Below, piece by piece: positions 1-11,175 of a stretch of 64,000 bases of DNA. How positions within the stretch are numbered: position 1 is the first letter of the stretch; each line of letters begins with the position of its first letter. The notes under the pieces are model-generated. The model worked only from the letters and a program-made list of their open reading frames with translations. It was not told where the DNA came from and did not search any database. Both the position numbers and the translations under genes were made by a program. The DNA is from Sipunculus nudus (Eukaryota; Annelida; Sipuncula; Golfingiida; Sipunculidae). The stretch spans positions 41,495,695-41,559,694 of the forward strand of contig CM049316.1 of NCBI GenBank assembly GCA_026874595.1, given 5' to 3'.

Positions 1-384
1 TCTGTAATAAATTGGACTTGGTATGGATTAGTTGCTGCACAGCATATGCTACAAAGAGACCCTCTGTCTGTATATTGATGATTTGACTGGTGATCTGTGT
101 ATCCTTTAATATCAGTGGCAAATCCAGATAGGCACCTGCTTTTTAAAACAATTTATTCTTTTCTTAACATCACTGATGTAGGACTCAAGTTCAGACTTGG
201 ACTCTATTTAAGTCCACTTTTTTTAGGGACAGTTCACACTTTGACTTGGAGTGTCACAGACTCAGACTTCTTAAGACCAGTAGAAGATAAAAAAAGGCCA
301 GAAAACACAGAAAAAGCCTGATATGTGTTAACTATTGGGCGAATATTACAAAAACAAGTTCTTTGAAGTCAAATAAAACTAAAC
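1..384. other. AT-rich sequence, no gene seen
   Basis: No recognisable gene, RNA or repeat. A short open frame at 97-321 has no family features and looks like chance. The stretch lies beyond the 3' end of the LINE that follows on the minus strand. Confidence 0.5.
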
Positions 385-2085
385 AATAAAGATAAGATAA
401 GATATAGTTTATTGCTATATATATGTAATAAAATCATCATATACAATAGTATTTGGCTTGACTGGCTTGCTTAAACAAACACATTAAACAAGAAATAATA
501 AAATAAAATTTTGTATAGAAAAAAAAGATGTATGACTAAGAATGTTTGACTAGATTATTTGGCTGCAAGTGATATATTTAATTCCTGAATGGCTGACGCG
601 TAAGTGCTATTTTGAGTTCTTTTGGAATTGCCTGATAGCGACCTATAGCGACCCCCCCCCCCCCCCCCATTTCATTTTTTTAAACAAATAGTGCGCTGGA
701 TGACTATAGCCTTCTGTAATGTTGTTTGCTGACTTCAACAATCGTGTTTGAAATAAGGAGTCAACTGTGGGTAAAGGAACCCCAATGATCCTCTCAGCTG
801 TTCTAACTACCCTAGAAAGACAGTTCCTTTCCTCAGCCGTGATACTGCCTCCCCATACAGTGACTGACAACGTCAGGACTCCCTGAATTACAGCCTGATA
901 AAACTTTAATAAAATTGGTTGACTGAGCCCGAAATCTTTTAGGTTCCTTAGAAAGAATTAACATTGTTTTGCCTTCTTTACACAATAATTAACATTTTCG
1001 GCCCACTTTAAATCAGAAGAAATAAAAATTCCTAAAAATTTAAAACAGTCAACAATTTCAACCTCGGAGCCTTCAGTTACTAAGGGTAATATTTCAGTTT
1101 TCTTCCATCTAAAATCAATTATCATCTCCTTGGTTTTCTTTACATTTAACTCCAGATTTTTTTCAGAGCGCCACAAAGTTAAAGTTTTAATTTCATTGCG
1201 GTAAACACTTTCATTATTTCCCATGATGAGCCCAGAAACTGTTGTGTCATCTGCAAATTTTACAATGAGGCAATCATCAGAAGTAGAGACACTGTCATTG
1301 GTGAATAGAGAGTACAATTTTGGTGAAAGCACACAACCTTGGGGTGCTTCAGTGTTTAAGACCAATTCTTTGGAAATAATGTTACCAATCTTAACCACTT
1401 GAGGCCAATTTGTTATAAAGTCTAAGATCCAGGTACACATGTTAATATTAAGACCCAGTTTTGATAGTTTTTCAATTAATTTATGGGGAAGGATAGTGTA
1501 AAAGGCTGAGCTGAAATCGATGAATAAAACCCTTGCATAGGTAGATTCTCGTAAGTCGAGATGTTTTAAAATATGGTAAAGTGTGAATGTTGAGCGGTTA
1601 CTACAATAGGCGAACTGAAAACGATCAAATGTTTCTGAAATACAGCGTTCGAGATAATTTAACACCAGTCGTAAAAACTCTTGGCGATTACAGAAGTTAA
1701 TGCAACAGGACAATAGTCATTCAAACATGATGCATGAGATTTTTTTCGAGACAGGAATAATCAGTGATCTTTTGAAGAACTTTGGCACTGTACACAATCC
1801 CAAGGACCAGTTAAAAAGAAGAGTGAGAACACCAGATATTTCATTGGCGCAAGTTCTTAACAGTTGCGGCGTGATACCATCAGGACCAGCCGCCTTGCGT
1901 ATGTTTAAGCAGGCAAGAATTCTCATGGTATCTAAAGTTTCTATAACAAATGGAGGCGGACCGTCACATGATGTTTTCTCAGAAAGTGTTTCAGGCGGAT
2001 CAAAGCGAGCATAAAATTTGTTTAATTCATCAGTAAATGTTTGTGTAAAGTAATTTAAAATACACAGGATAGTCTCAAATTTCCA
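385..2085 (-). mobile_element. 5'-truncated L2/CR1-type LINE
   Basis: A non-LTR retrotransposon copy on the minus strand. Only the reverse transcriptase half of ORF2 and the 3' UTR remain; no endonuclease domain is visible above about 2085, so the copy is 5'-truncated, as is usual for LINEs. ORF2 would end with a stop at 555-557. On the minus strand the 3' UTR runs to about 385 and ends in short TTATC repeats (about 388-405). L2 and CR1 clade elements are known to end in short tandem repeats rather than poly(A), so this is taken as the 3' end. No target-site duplication was identified. Clade assignment rests on the RT motifs and C-terminal wording; L2 is the best guess, with other CR1-group clades possible. 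Confidence 0.8.
555..2075 (-). pseudogene. Broken ORF2 reverse transcriptase of L2-type LINE
   Basis: Reverse transcriptase remnant, read from high to low coordinates. Visible motifs in order are KAAGPDGI (fingers), FIDFSSAF (catalytic Asp block), APQGCVLSP, the active-site FADDTT at about 1240-1257, LNVKKTKEMIIDFR (thumb side), FKFLGIFISSDLKW, then the C-terminal SVTVWGG...RIIGVPLP block typical of L2-like elements. One frame is open except at stops 1717-1719 and 958-960. The first stop lies inside a short stretch (about 1690-1735) that reads sensibly only in a shifted frame (LNDYCPVALTSVIAK), so two compensating indels flank it. A run of 17 C at 652-668 shifts the frame again before the last 30 or so residues. 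Not functional: several frame breaks and no endonuclease. Confidence 0.85.
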
Positions 2086-3944
2086 TATTAAAATGCCTTT
2101 AATAAAGAAACTAAAAACATTATAGGACTATAACTTTAGTTAGAATAGACTTGGACTGGAAGAAGGTGGATTTTGACTCAAACCCCCAGGACTCTGACAT
2201 TGAATCTTTTAGATTTACCAGATTTGTTGCTACTCGCAAAATAATTAAATTATACAGTCATCTGGAACAAAAAATGAAAATGAAACTTTTCTGAATAAAG
2301 TGCTTTTAATATTTGAAAATCATGTGTTTAATTTCAAAACAGGGGTGAAGTGTGCTCTCCTGTAAATGTGTTACACTTGTTTATACTCTTTGTATTGGTC
2401 ATCACAGGAGCTTCTTGCCCTTCATATTTTAGTCAGAAAAACTTACCAGGGCAGTATACATAAGAAATAAGAAATATTTTAGGCCATTTATCATATATTG
2501 TGCAGTCAAGAAAGACTTCCACAAAATTTAGATTTGGGTTCCCTGCATTTTTGTTCATTCATCACTACTTTTTGAGTATTTCATTGTATTGGTCATTGAT
2601 GGAATCGATGACTTTGGAGTTGATATGGAGTCTGAAAAACTCACCAGGTATATTTTAGGCTAATTATCTTAATGTGCATTCAAAAGGGTTGCCTTATGGT
2701 TTATGAATTAGAAAAAAAAACATGGACATATGTACAGATATAATTATTTAGGCCAAATATCCACAAATATAAAATACAAAGCTCTCATGATAAATATTTA
2801 TTATTGTGATTTCCTGGAAGGAGAAGTAATTATAAGTCTGATAGGGTATATATTTTTCTCTTTCCGCATTTGTTTGATCTGTAATGACCATAAGCTATTA
2901 TATATGTGACACCGCGCAATAAAACGTCTTAGAGTAGCAACAAAGGTAGTCATCTGAAGCCCATTATGTCACAACCAATCAGTACAAGAGATGAGATGTG
3001 TCAGAGGTTATATTTAAAGAGGGAACTACTATTGTTTATCAATATCATTGAGTACCCATGACTTGCACGGCCCAGCAAGTGCTATCAGTCGTCCCAGCCA
3101 GACATTCTGTCTTGTGATTAATCAGTCTCAATAAGGATTTTGTTATCACAATTATTTTAGCCCATTTATATACAACTTGATGTTCCAGATAATAGGGTGA
3201 CTATATTCTTCAGTTTCACTGACTTGGATCATCTACAATGAAGCACCTTTTCATGCCGACTGGTTTCATATTACGTTTTAATTTTCTTATTTGTATTAAA
3301 TATAATTTGATACATATACTGGTGTCCGCATATTTTCTAATGTACACCAGAACTCTGCAATCACTGAAAATGCATGCCTTTGAATCTTTTCTTGGGTCAT
3401 CAGGTCAGAGGAGCAACAGGAAAAGTATTTGTCTGTCTTGTTGAGTGTAAGTTAGGTCAGATCATAAAAGTTTTATATTGACATATTTCTTATTTAAGCA
3501 ACCTGGCATGTTGAGAAAAATCTCTATGGGAACATGAACCTAGGTCACTGAGACTGAGGTTCTGCTAGCTATTGGAAGAACACTTGAGAATTAAACTTTC
3601 TAACTTGGTAAGTATTTAAATGTGTATACATATCTCAAAATGTTTGTGTTTTGCTTGAAGGTATAGGTAGCTTCCAGTTTGGCATTGAGTGTCATGTGTA
3701 GGTGTTTAACCTACTCATGCAGTAACAATAAGTAATTCCTAACCTCATGTGTAAAATTGACAAATTCATTAAAATTTCCACTGAATTTGTTCTGTAATGA
3801 ATAATTAAAACTTAAATGCTTAACATAGTCTAATTTCACGTGAAGCTTATCAATATAAAGATTAAATTGCATTAGTTATACAATTAAATCCCTTTGACTG
3901 CATCAGTCCAAACTTGTTTATGTACAGACAGTGTGAATATCAAA
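2086..3944. other. Unique AT-rich sequence; possible conserved island near 2.9-3.1 kb
   Basis: No gene recognised. Two diverged copies of a stretch of about 190 bp (from about 2391 and about 2583, both starting near TTGTATTGGTCAT) suggest an old tandem duplication. At 2900-3140 the sequence is more complex and GC-richer than its surroundings and holds an AACCAATCAG (CCAAT-like) box followed about 40 bp later by a TATTTAAAG (TATA-like) box. A promoter or conserved non-coding element is possible but unproven. Confidence 0.3.
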
Positions 3945-3976
3945 CCAGCTGAGCATCATGGCCAGCAGACCACTTC
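3945..3976 (+). repeat. Solo 3'-end relic of A-type hairpin element
   Basis: The stretch CCAGCTGAGCATCATGG followed by CCACTT matches the tail of element A2 (21649-21682: inverted head arm, then GTCATG...CACTT). No matching head was seen upstream, so this is a tail relic or chance similarity. Confidence 0.35.
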
Positions 3977-4364
3977 TTTACCTATCACTTAATGTACTTA
4001 CGTACCTAACAAATCAGATGCACACTGTCCAGTGATCCCATTCCTACTCCAAGTCCATCCTTTTCCTTCAGATACTTAATTAATTTTCCATGCTTTTTTT
4101 TGCTTTGTCACATGCCATTTCAGAATGCAGTGAATACCTGTGAAGGTGTAGTTGTAATACTATAAGTAAATTATTTTGAGTTACATGTCCTCTCAATGCT
4201 AAATAAAGGTTAAAAGAGCTGTTCTCAGGGCCTTATATCGTAACTATCAGCATATGCTTTATTGGTACTAGGTTTGTAAAAGGTGAGCAGGAATGTTATA
4301 ATACATGTAATTTCAGTCCTAGTTTTTCTCCTGTTTTTCTCCTTTTGTCCTACTTTCCCTTTCC
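3977..4364. other. No gene seen
   Basis: AT-rich flank between the A-type tail relic and element A1; nothing recognised. Confidence 0.4.
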
Positions 4365-4393
4365 AGCTCAGCTGACTGAAAGTCATCTGAGCT
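4365..4393 (+). other. Head hairpin of A1
   Basis: 13-nt arms with a 3-nt GAA loop and one mismatch. The same hairpin heads A2, and with loop ATA it heads D1 and D2. Confidence 0.8.
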
Positions 4394-5918
4394 ATAGCGA
4401 TCACCCTTTGTCCGCGGTCCATCCGGCCGTCTGGCCGTCCGTTAACAGGGCACAAATCGTGACGGCTGGACCTGGAATTTTCTCACTTGACATCCAGGGA
4501 GGTTATGAAAAATCTTCTTGGAAACCTGAAATAAGGTCTCTGTTACCCATATTCTCCAAGCTATGGGTCTTGTAAGTACCCCTTAGAATAATCATCAATT
4601 TGATACAAAAGGTCAAGTATCTGAATAACTACTGCTCTGATCACCATGATTTTTTGCATGAATATTGATCATGGGATGTTCTATCAGTTCCTGCAGACTG
4701 GTGGCACCACCTATATTTTTTGTAATATTTACAAATTTATTTCTCTTTTTTTCAGACCTGCAATGAAACTGTCATCTGTTAACAGGGCACAAATCCTAAC
4801 CACTGGACCTGGTATCTTCAAACTTGATATCTAGAAAGGTCCATATAAAAAATCTCCATGAAAACCTGAAATTAGGTCTCTGTTGCCCATATCCTGTGAG
4901 CTATGGGGCTTCGAAGTACCTCCCAGAATAATGCAAAATTTGATACAAAAGCTCAAGTGTCTGAATAACTACTGCATTGATCGCATGAATATTGATCATG
5001 GGATGTTCCATCACTTCCTGCAGACTGGTGGCGCCACCTATATTTTTTCTAATTTTTACAAATTTTTTCTCTTGTTTTTCAGACCTGTAATGAAACTGTC
5101 ATCTGTTAACAGGGCACAAATACTAACCACTGGACCTGGAATCTTCAAACTTGATATCTAGAAAGGTCCATGAAAAATCTCCATGAAAAACTGAAATTAG
5201 GTCTCTGTTACCCCTATCCTTTGAGCTATGGGGCTCCGAAGTACCTCTCAGAATAATGCAAAATTTGATACAAAAGCTCAAGTATCTGAATAACTACTGC
5301 ATTGATCACCATGATTCTTTGCATGAATATTGATCATGGGATGTTCAATCCCTTTGTGTAGACTGGTGGTGCCACCTGTATTTTTTCCAATTTTTACAAA
5401 TTTTTTTCTTTATTTTTGAGACCTTCAAAGAAGCTGTCATCTGTTAACAGGGCACAAATCTTAACCGCTGGACCTGGATTCTTCTAACTTGACATCAAGG
5501 GAGGTCCATGAAAAGTCTCTGTGAAAACATGAAATGAGGTCTCTGTAATCCATATCTTTCGTAGTAAGTACCCCTCAGAATAATAAAAAATTTGATACAA
5601 AAGCTCCAGTATCTGAATAACTAATGCATTGATTCTTTGCAGGCATATTGGTCATGGAGTGTTCCATCAGTTCCTGCAAACTAGTGGTGCCACTTGTATT
5701 TTTTCAATTTTTACAAATTTTTTTTTCTTTATTTTTGAGACTTTCAAAGAAGCTGTCATCTGTTAACAGGGTACAAATCGTAACCACTTGACCTAGAATC
5801 TTCATACTTGACATCTAGGGAGGTCCATGAAAAGTCTTCAGGGATACGTGAAAATAGGTCTCTGTTACCCATATCCTCTGAGCTATGGGGCTCGTAAGTA
5901 CCCCCCAAATAATTACAG

Positions 5919-5934
5919 ATGTGATACAAAAACT
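5919..5934 (+). repeat. Left copy of 16-bp direct repeat flanking B1
   Basis: ATGTGATACAAAAACT, identical to 7516-7531 on the other side of B1. Both copies share the G variant (TGTGATAC), whereas most A units read TTTGATAC, which supports a true target-site duplication. Confidence 0.7.
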
Positions 5935-6846
5935 GTGTTCGTTTCTGGAGAACTCCTCTGAGACCCTTAAACCGATCTTTCTGTAACCCGGCATAGTTGT
6001 TCCCTCACCTATGTAGTTGTGCATAACAAAGACAGGTGGCACCACCTGCAATCCTTTCTGTGCAGTCTGGATGTCTTTGAGATAACAGCCAGTATCTCAG
6101 GAGTGGCTCAATGTATTGAGCTGAAAGTTTGCATGTGTATAGATCTTGGACCTCTCCATCTTATAATCGTGACTGGTGGTGCCACTTCCAATACTTTTGC
6201 GTAGCATCCATCTGTGCATTTGCCATCTGTTCTTCTCAGTGGTTCTTCAATGTATTGGGTTGAAATTGTGCATGTTCATAGATCCTCGACACCTCCATCT
6301 AATAAACAAGACTGGTGGCGCCATCTGCAATAATATTCACATAAAGCCCATCCATATATTTGCTTTTGGTAAAAATTGCTCATATCTCAGGAGTGGTTCA
6401 AGGTATTGGTCTGAAATTTGGCATGTCCATCCATCTTGGAAAGTTTTCTTGTTAACCAGACAGGTGGCGCCACCTACCTTCCCGTTTTTGCAAAATAAAT
6501 TAATGCCCTTTTCTCAGGAGTGATTTTCCGTATTGGCCTGAAATTGTGCATATCCATTGATCATGGACTTTTCCATCTTGTACTCAAGACTGGTGGTGCC
6601 ATCTGCAATCATTTTCCAGTGGTGTCCATCCGTATGTGTGCTTTGTGTGGAAATTGCTCATATCTCCCAAGGTGTTCAAGGTATTGGTCTGAAATTTGGC
6701 AAATCCATCCATCTTGGAAAGTTTCTCGTAAACCAGACAGGTGGCGCCACTTACCTTCCCATTTCTGTAAAATAAATTACTGCTCTTTTCTTAGGAGTGG
6801 TGTGCCATATTGGCCAGAAATTGTGCATGTCCATTTATCTTGGACT

Positions 6847-7181
6847 CCTCCATGTTGTAGTGGGGGTGGTGGTGTAATGGTTAAGGTGCCGGGCTCATGA
6901 TCGAGAGGTCGTGAGTTCAATCCTGGTCAGACCCACACCGTGCCAAGACCCTTAGGCAAGGTCCCAACCGCAAGCGTGCCTCTGTCCATCCAGCAGTAGA
7001 AATGAGTACCAGTAATCACTGGTAAGGTAACCTGCGATGGACTAGCGTCCCATCCAGGAGGAGTTTAACTCCTTAGTCGCTTCACGCTACTGAAACCGGG
7101 ATAAGCTCCAGCCTGATGAGCCATTAGGCTCAGGTGTAAAAGCCAAGCAGAATTTACCTTTTTTTTTACCTCCATGTTGTA
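6847..7181 (+). repeat. 13-bp target-site duplications around the SINE
   Basis: CCTCCATGTTGTA occurs at 6847-6859 and again at 7169-7181, directly abutting the SINE. The neighbouring B1 unit at about 6566-6590 (CTTTTCCATCTTGTACTCAAG) shows the uninterrupted arrangement. Confidence 0.9.
6860..7168 (+). mobile_element. tRNA-derived SINE
   Basis: A SINE of about 309 bp with a tRNA-like head. The RNA polymerase III A box is TGGTGTAATGGTTAAGG (6868-6890 region) and the B box is GAGTTCAATCC (about 6913-6923). The putative anticodon loop CTCATGA and the following AGGTCGTGAGTTC resemble elongator tRNA-Met, but pairing of the anticodon stem is poor, so the tRNA source is an inference. The body contains CCTGCGATGGACTAGCGTCC and CATCCAGGAGGAG, a block shared by several metazoan SINE superfamilies. 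The 3' end is a T-rich tail (TTTACC then T9). Perfect 13-bp target-site duplications show retroposition by a LINE partner. It interrupts one unit of element B1. Confidence 0.92.
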
Positions 7182-8165
7182 CTCAAGACTGGAGGCACCA
7201 TCTGCAATTGTTTTCCTGTGGTGTCCATCTGCACATTTGCTTTGGGTGAAAATTGCTCATATCTTAGGAATGGTTCAAGGTATTGGTCTGAAATTTGGCA
7301 TGTCAATCTTGGAGAGTCTTGGAGAGTTTCCTCATAAACCAAACAGGTGGTGCCAGGTGTTTTTGTTGATTAAATTAATGCCCTTTTCTCAGAGTTTTAG
7401 TGGACTATATTCAGGAGTGGTGTGACATACCACTCAATCCATCGCTCACTCCACCTGTACCACTCTGACTTCGGCGGATACACATTGTCGCCTGGCAATT
7501 GTTTTCTAGTTAAAAATGTGATACAAAAACTCCAGTATCTGAATAGCTAATGCACTGATGACCATGATACTTAGCATGCATATTGATCATGGAGTGTTTC
7601 ATCAGTTCCTGTACACTGGTGGTGCCACCTGTATTTTTTCAAGTTTTTAGGCATTTTTTTTAGGCTTCAAATGAAGTGGTCATCTGTTTACATGGCACAA
7701 ACTGTAACTGCTGAAACTAGAATTTTCTTACTTGACATCCAGGGAGACTAATTAAAAATCTCCTTGGAAACCTGAAATTAGGTCTCTGTTACCCATATTC
7801 TCCGAGCTATAGGGCTTGTAAATACCCCCAAGAATAATTAAAAATTTGATACAAACAAAAGCTCTAGTATCTGAATAACTAATGCCTTGATAGCCATGAT
7901 TCTTTGGATATTTATTGATCATGGAGTGTTTCATCAGTTCCTGCAGACTGGTGGCACTACCTGTATTTTTTTCAATTTTTTACACATTTTTTTTTCTATT
8001 TATGAGACCTTCAAATGAAGTTGTCATCTGTCCAAAAGCCCACTTAAACCCATTTCTAAGGACTCTTCACAAAATTCATGATTTGTTTGCACTCTGGCAG
8101 TCATTTTGCTAATTGTACGACATTTCTTGAATTTAGCGTAGCGTCATGGCCCATGAGCCACTAGT

Positions 8166-9154
8166 TTCCATTCCCACTTGTCCAACTCATTCAAAAGCAG
8201 AAGCAGATCCTGGGGAGGGGTCAAGGGGGTCTGCCTCCCTTTCTCAGCCACTGAAAACTTTTTTAAGGTCTCAGACCAATTTTTGTGGCCTGGACCCCCC
8301 TGGGTACCTCTTTTTAGGTTTTGCCATTAGTCCTGGGTTGCACCCCTCCTTTTCTTTAATCCTGGATCAAACCCTGGAAAGTGTTAGCTGGAAAGCCTGA
8401 TGTTTCCTGATACATCACATAGCACATGTTAATCAGGATCAGCATGACTACAGTAACACTGTCCAAATTATTTTAAAATGCAAAAGTTATCAAATTCAAA
8501 GTTTTCTTCTTTTCTATTGTTCATTCAACAGTGAACACCACCAGAACACTCCTACATATTACACTGTAGACTCACACTTGTGGTCTTGTGTTATGATCAA
8601 GGTATCTGATTGATTGCATCCTTTTCTCAAGCAGATTAGATAATGATTTTGAATGATTTTACCTGTTTGTCCATTAAGAGAACATTTTGAGTTCATCTTT
8701 TAGAGTTAGCCACTTCCCTTGTAGCACAGGGCTTAATAAGAACTTATGCCCCCTTAGTTAATTAGTAACACCTAGTTTTTAATTGATCTACATGGATATT
8801 TGCTTGCCCTATTAAAATCAGTGTCCGCAGCCACAAACACTAAGTGTGATACATACAATTGTGTTGCATGTTTTGTTGGATGTTAGACAACAAACATGCT
8901 CTTTCTCCAAGAAAGAGAGTGGCTAACTGAAGATTAACTGAAGACCATTAAATGGGTATTATATTTCCATTTGAAATTTGAAGTAAGGTACTGCTTTTTA
9001 TTTTCATCAAGCACTTTATGGATTGCTACATTGGGGCACCCTTCTGGATCATGGTAGATCAACAGTTGCTGTGTCATAACACTGAAGCACCTGTTAGACC
9101 ACATGTTGAATAAATACATTGAAAACAACCAGTAAGAACATATTGAAGTTTAAC
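8166..9154. other. Non-genic stretch with a possible dispersed repeat
   Basis: At about 8196-8400 there is a GC-richer segment with CCTGGGGAGGGG, GGACCCCCCTGGGTACC and CCTGGATC blocks. It resembles dispersed repeats with GGATCC-type ends common in invertebrates and is similar in style to 51079-51262. The open frame across it (8146-8400) is not supported as a gene. The rest is AT-rich with nothing recognised. Confidence 0.35.
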
Positions 9155-9255
9155 TGTGTCTTCTTTCTGGTGTGTAGGGATTGATGGGTATTGATGTTTT
9201 GTTTTGTCATTTTTCTGGTGTGTAAGGATGGTTATTTATGTTTTGTTGAGTAATT
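9155..9255 (+). repeat. Left remnant of 44-bp minisatellite
   Basis: About two units (TTTCTGGTGTGTAGGGAT, then GGTTATTGATGTTTTG) identical in kind to the array at 11176-12270. Separated from that array by element D1. Confidence 0.85.
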
Positions 9256-11175
9256 AGCTCAGCTGACTATAAGTCATCTGAGCTATAGTCGTGGTCCATT
9301 GTCCGTCTGTCCGGATGTCCGTACGTAAGACTGGCACGTTTCGACACCATTAGACCTACGAATCTGAAATTCGGCATACAGTTAGATGTCCCCAAAATCT
9401 CCTACCATGCCAAAAATTGGGTCATTAGGACTTCGTTCCTTCGAGATATTAAGGAAAAATCTCAATTTTTTATTAGAAATCTATTTTCACACTTCAGGAC
9501 TGCCTAATATCAAAACCACTCATCTGGTTTTCTTCATATTCACCATAAATTTTCCTCTATATAGTTCCTATGTACATGCCAGAAATTAAGTCAGTATTAT
9601 TTCATTTAAAAAAGTTATGGGCCCAAAAATAATGGACTTTGTAAAAAAATATCAGGAAAGATATTTGTAACTTAAGACCAAAAGTGTTAAAGGTAGGGAC
9701 TTTTTTTCAGTTAAACAACTTTAATTAATCAAAATTTAATAGTATACCAAAAATTAGATCAAAATCTGTTAATTTTTTTTAAATATTGGCAAAAATATAA
9801 AATTTGTACCTTAAATTTTGCCCAACTTTGGCCACGGCATGTTTTTATCCTGTAAGTACTGTGGATTTAATTTTCACAGCATGTACACATAAGGATTTAA
9901 TCTAATAAAATCTGAAATTTGAAAATAAAAGCTGCAAAATTAGGCTAGTTATTAAATTTTTTTTAGGCTCTTGTTGTATTCCCTTGCATTGTCAAGCAGT
10001 CCACTTTGGTGACTGTAGGTCATTCAGTGCATATCTCTATGCTCCCCAGGCTGTTGGCCTAATGTTAGATGTCCCAAAGATCTCCTACCAAGCTGAAAAC
10101 TGGGTCTTTGCGACTTTGTTCCTTTGAGAAATTAAGGAAAAACCTCAATTTTTTATTAAAAACATATTTTTACACTTCAGGACTGCCTAATATCAAAACC
10201 ACTCATCTGTTTTTCCTCATATTTACCATAAATATTCCTCTATATAATTCCTAAAAACATGACAGAAATAAGGTCTGTATTAAATAATTTAAAAAAGTTA
10301 TGGGCTCAAACATAATGCATTTTGTAAAAAATCAGAAAAGATATTTGATCGCTTAACACAAAACATGTTAAAGCTAAGGACTTTTTTTTCCAGTAATATA
10401 ACTTTAATTAATCAAAATTAAATTGTATACCCTAAATTAGATCAAAATCTTTAAAATTTGAAAATATTAGCAAAAATAAAAATTGGTACCTTAAATTTTG
10501 CCCAACTTTGGCCACGGCACGTTTTTTTCCTGTAAGTACTGTGGATTTAATTTTCACAGCATGTGCACATAAGGATTTAATCTGTAAAAATCTGAAATTT
10601 GAAAATAAAAGCTGCAAAATTAGGCTAGTAATTGAATTATTTTGGAGGCTCTTGTTGTATTCCCTTACATTGTCAAGCAGTCCACTTTGGTGACTGTAGG
10701 TCATTCAGTGCAGCTCTCTCCACTGAGTTGAGCTTGATCAGGCTGTCTGCAGTTAATACCATACCTCAGGGAGACTTTTTCTCTGGCATCCACCGCCCGC
10801 CCCCCCCCCCCCCCCCACCCCCATTCTGTTGACAGACCTGTACTATGAACTAGCATTTCATTCATATCTCTTAAAGTTGGCAGGGCCAAGGTGTGAATAA
10901 CACTGTTAACTTAATTACCTTCACACATTATTTGTTTATGAAATGTTACTTTTATATAACACTTACCGTAGGCCTATTTGTTCCCTTGGTGCATCACTAA
11001 ATGGTTTAGCTCATGTCCATTATTCTATAAATTACAGAGTTTCATTTTAGCAGGGCCATTTTCTCATAGCTTTTCTAATGGTAATATACATGAAAAACCA
11101 AAAGAAATAAAAATATTTTGCAGTTACTAATATTTTCCAAAATTCAGCTGAACGATGTGACCCATGGGTCCCTTG
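9256..11175 (+). mobile_element. Hairpin-headed element D1
   Basis: The head hairpin has arm AGCTCAGCTGACT, loop ATA and arm AGTCATCTGAGCT, the same as family A apart from the loop. A short CCGTCTGTCCGG-type tract follows. The interior is two tandem units of about 680 bp (about 9377-10055 and 10060-10737), each with GTTAGATGTCCC, ACTTCAGGACTGCC and CAGTCCACTTTGGTGAC blocks. A unique 3' part follows with a long C run (about 10800-10816). The tail is CAGCTGAAC...TGTGACCCATGGGTCCC then TTG (11146-11175), matching the A2 tail and containing the palindrome GACCCATGGGTC. T-runs lie on both sides and the minisatellite is interrupted between them. No coding capacity was seen. Confidence 0.82.

Larger units (their letters stand above)
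5935..7515 (+). mobile_element. B-type element B1, 5'-truncated, nested in A1
   Basis: The start (GTTCGTTTCTGGAGAACTCC) aligns with B2 about 65 bp inside B2's hairpin head, so this copy lacks its head. The interior has about eight diverged units of about 140-150 bp, with alternating phrases like CTCATATCTCAGGAGTGGTTC and the GGTGGCGCCACC palindrome (6035, 6175, 6312, 6461, 6593, 6739). The tail, at about 7430-7512, has CACTCAATCCAT, then GGCGGATACA (inverted head arm), then TTCTAGTT, matching B2's tail. Perfect 16-bp direct repeats flank it. A SINE is inserted at 6860-7168. No coding capacity was found. Confidence 0.75.
4365..8165 (+). mobile_element. Hairpin-headed element A1 (interrupted by B1)
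   Basis: The head is a near-perfect hairpin: arm AGCTCAGCTGACT, loop GAA, arm AGTCATCTGAGCT (12 of 13 pairs). A decayed CCGTC-type tract follows (about 4410-4445). The interior consists of diverged tandem units of about 320-340 bp; each has a GTTAACAGGGCACAAAT block, a GGTCTCTGTTACCCATAT block and the palindrome GGTGGCGCCACC or a variant (4700, 5027, 5365, 5683, 7617, 7946). The tail GCGTCATGGCCCATGAGCCACTAG (split 8141-8165) matches the tail of A2. A second element, B1, splits the copy at 5935-7515. No coding capacity was found, so this is a non-autonomous element. The class is uncertain: a Helentron/HINE-like element is the best structural match. Confidence 0.75.

Noticed and set aside
6860-6940. 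Functional tRNA gene
   Set aside because: Pol III boxes are present but anticodon and acceptor stems pair poorly and the unit continues into a SINE body with target-site duplications.
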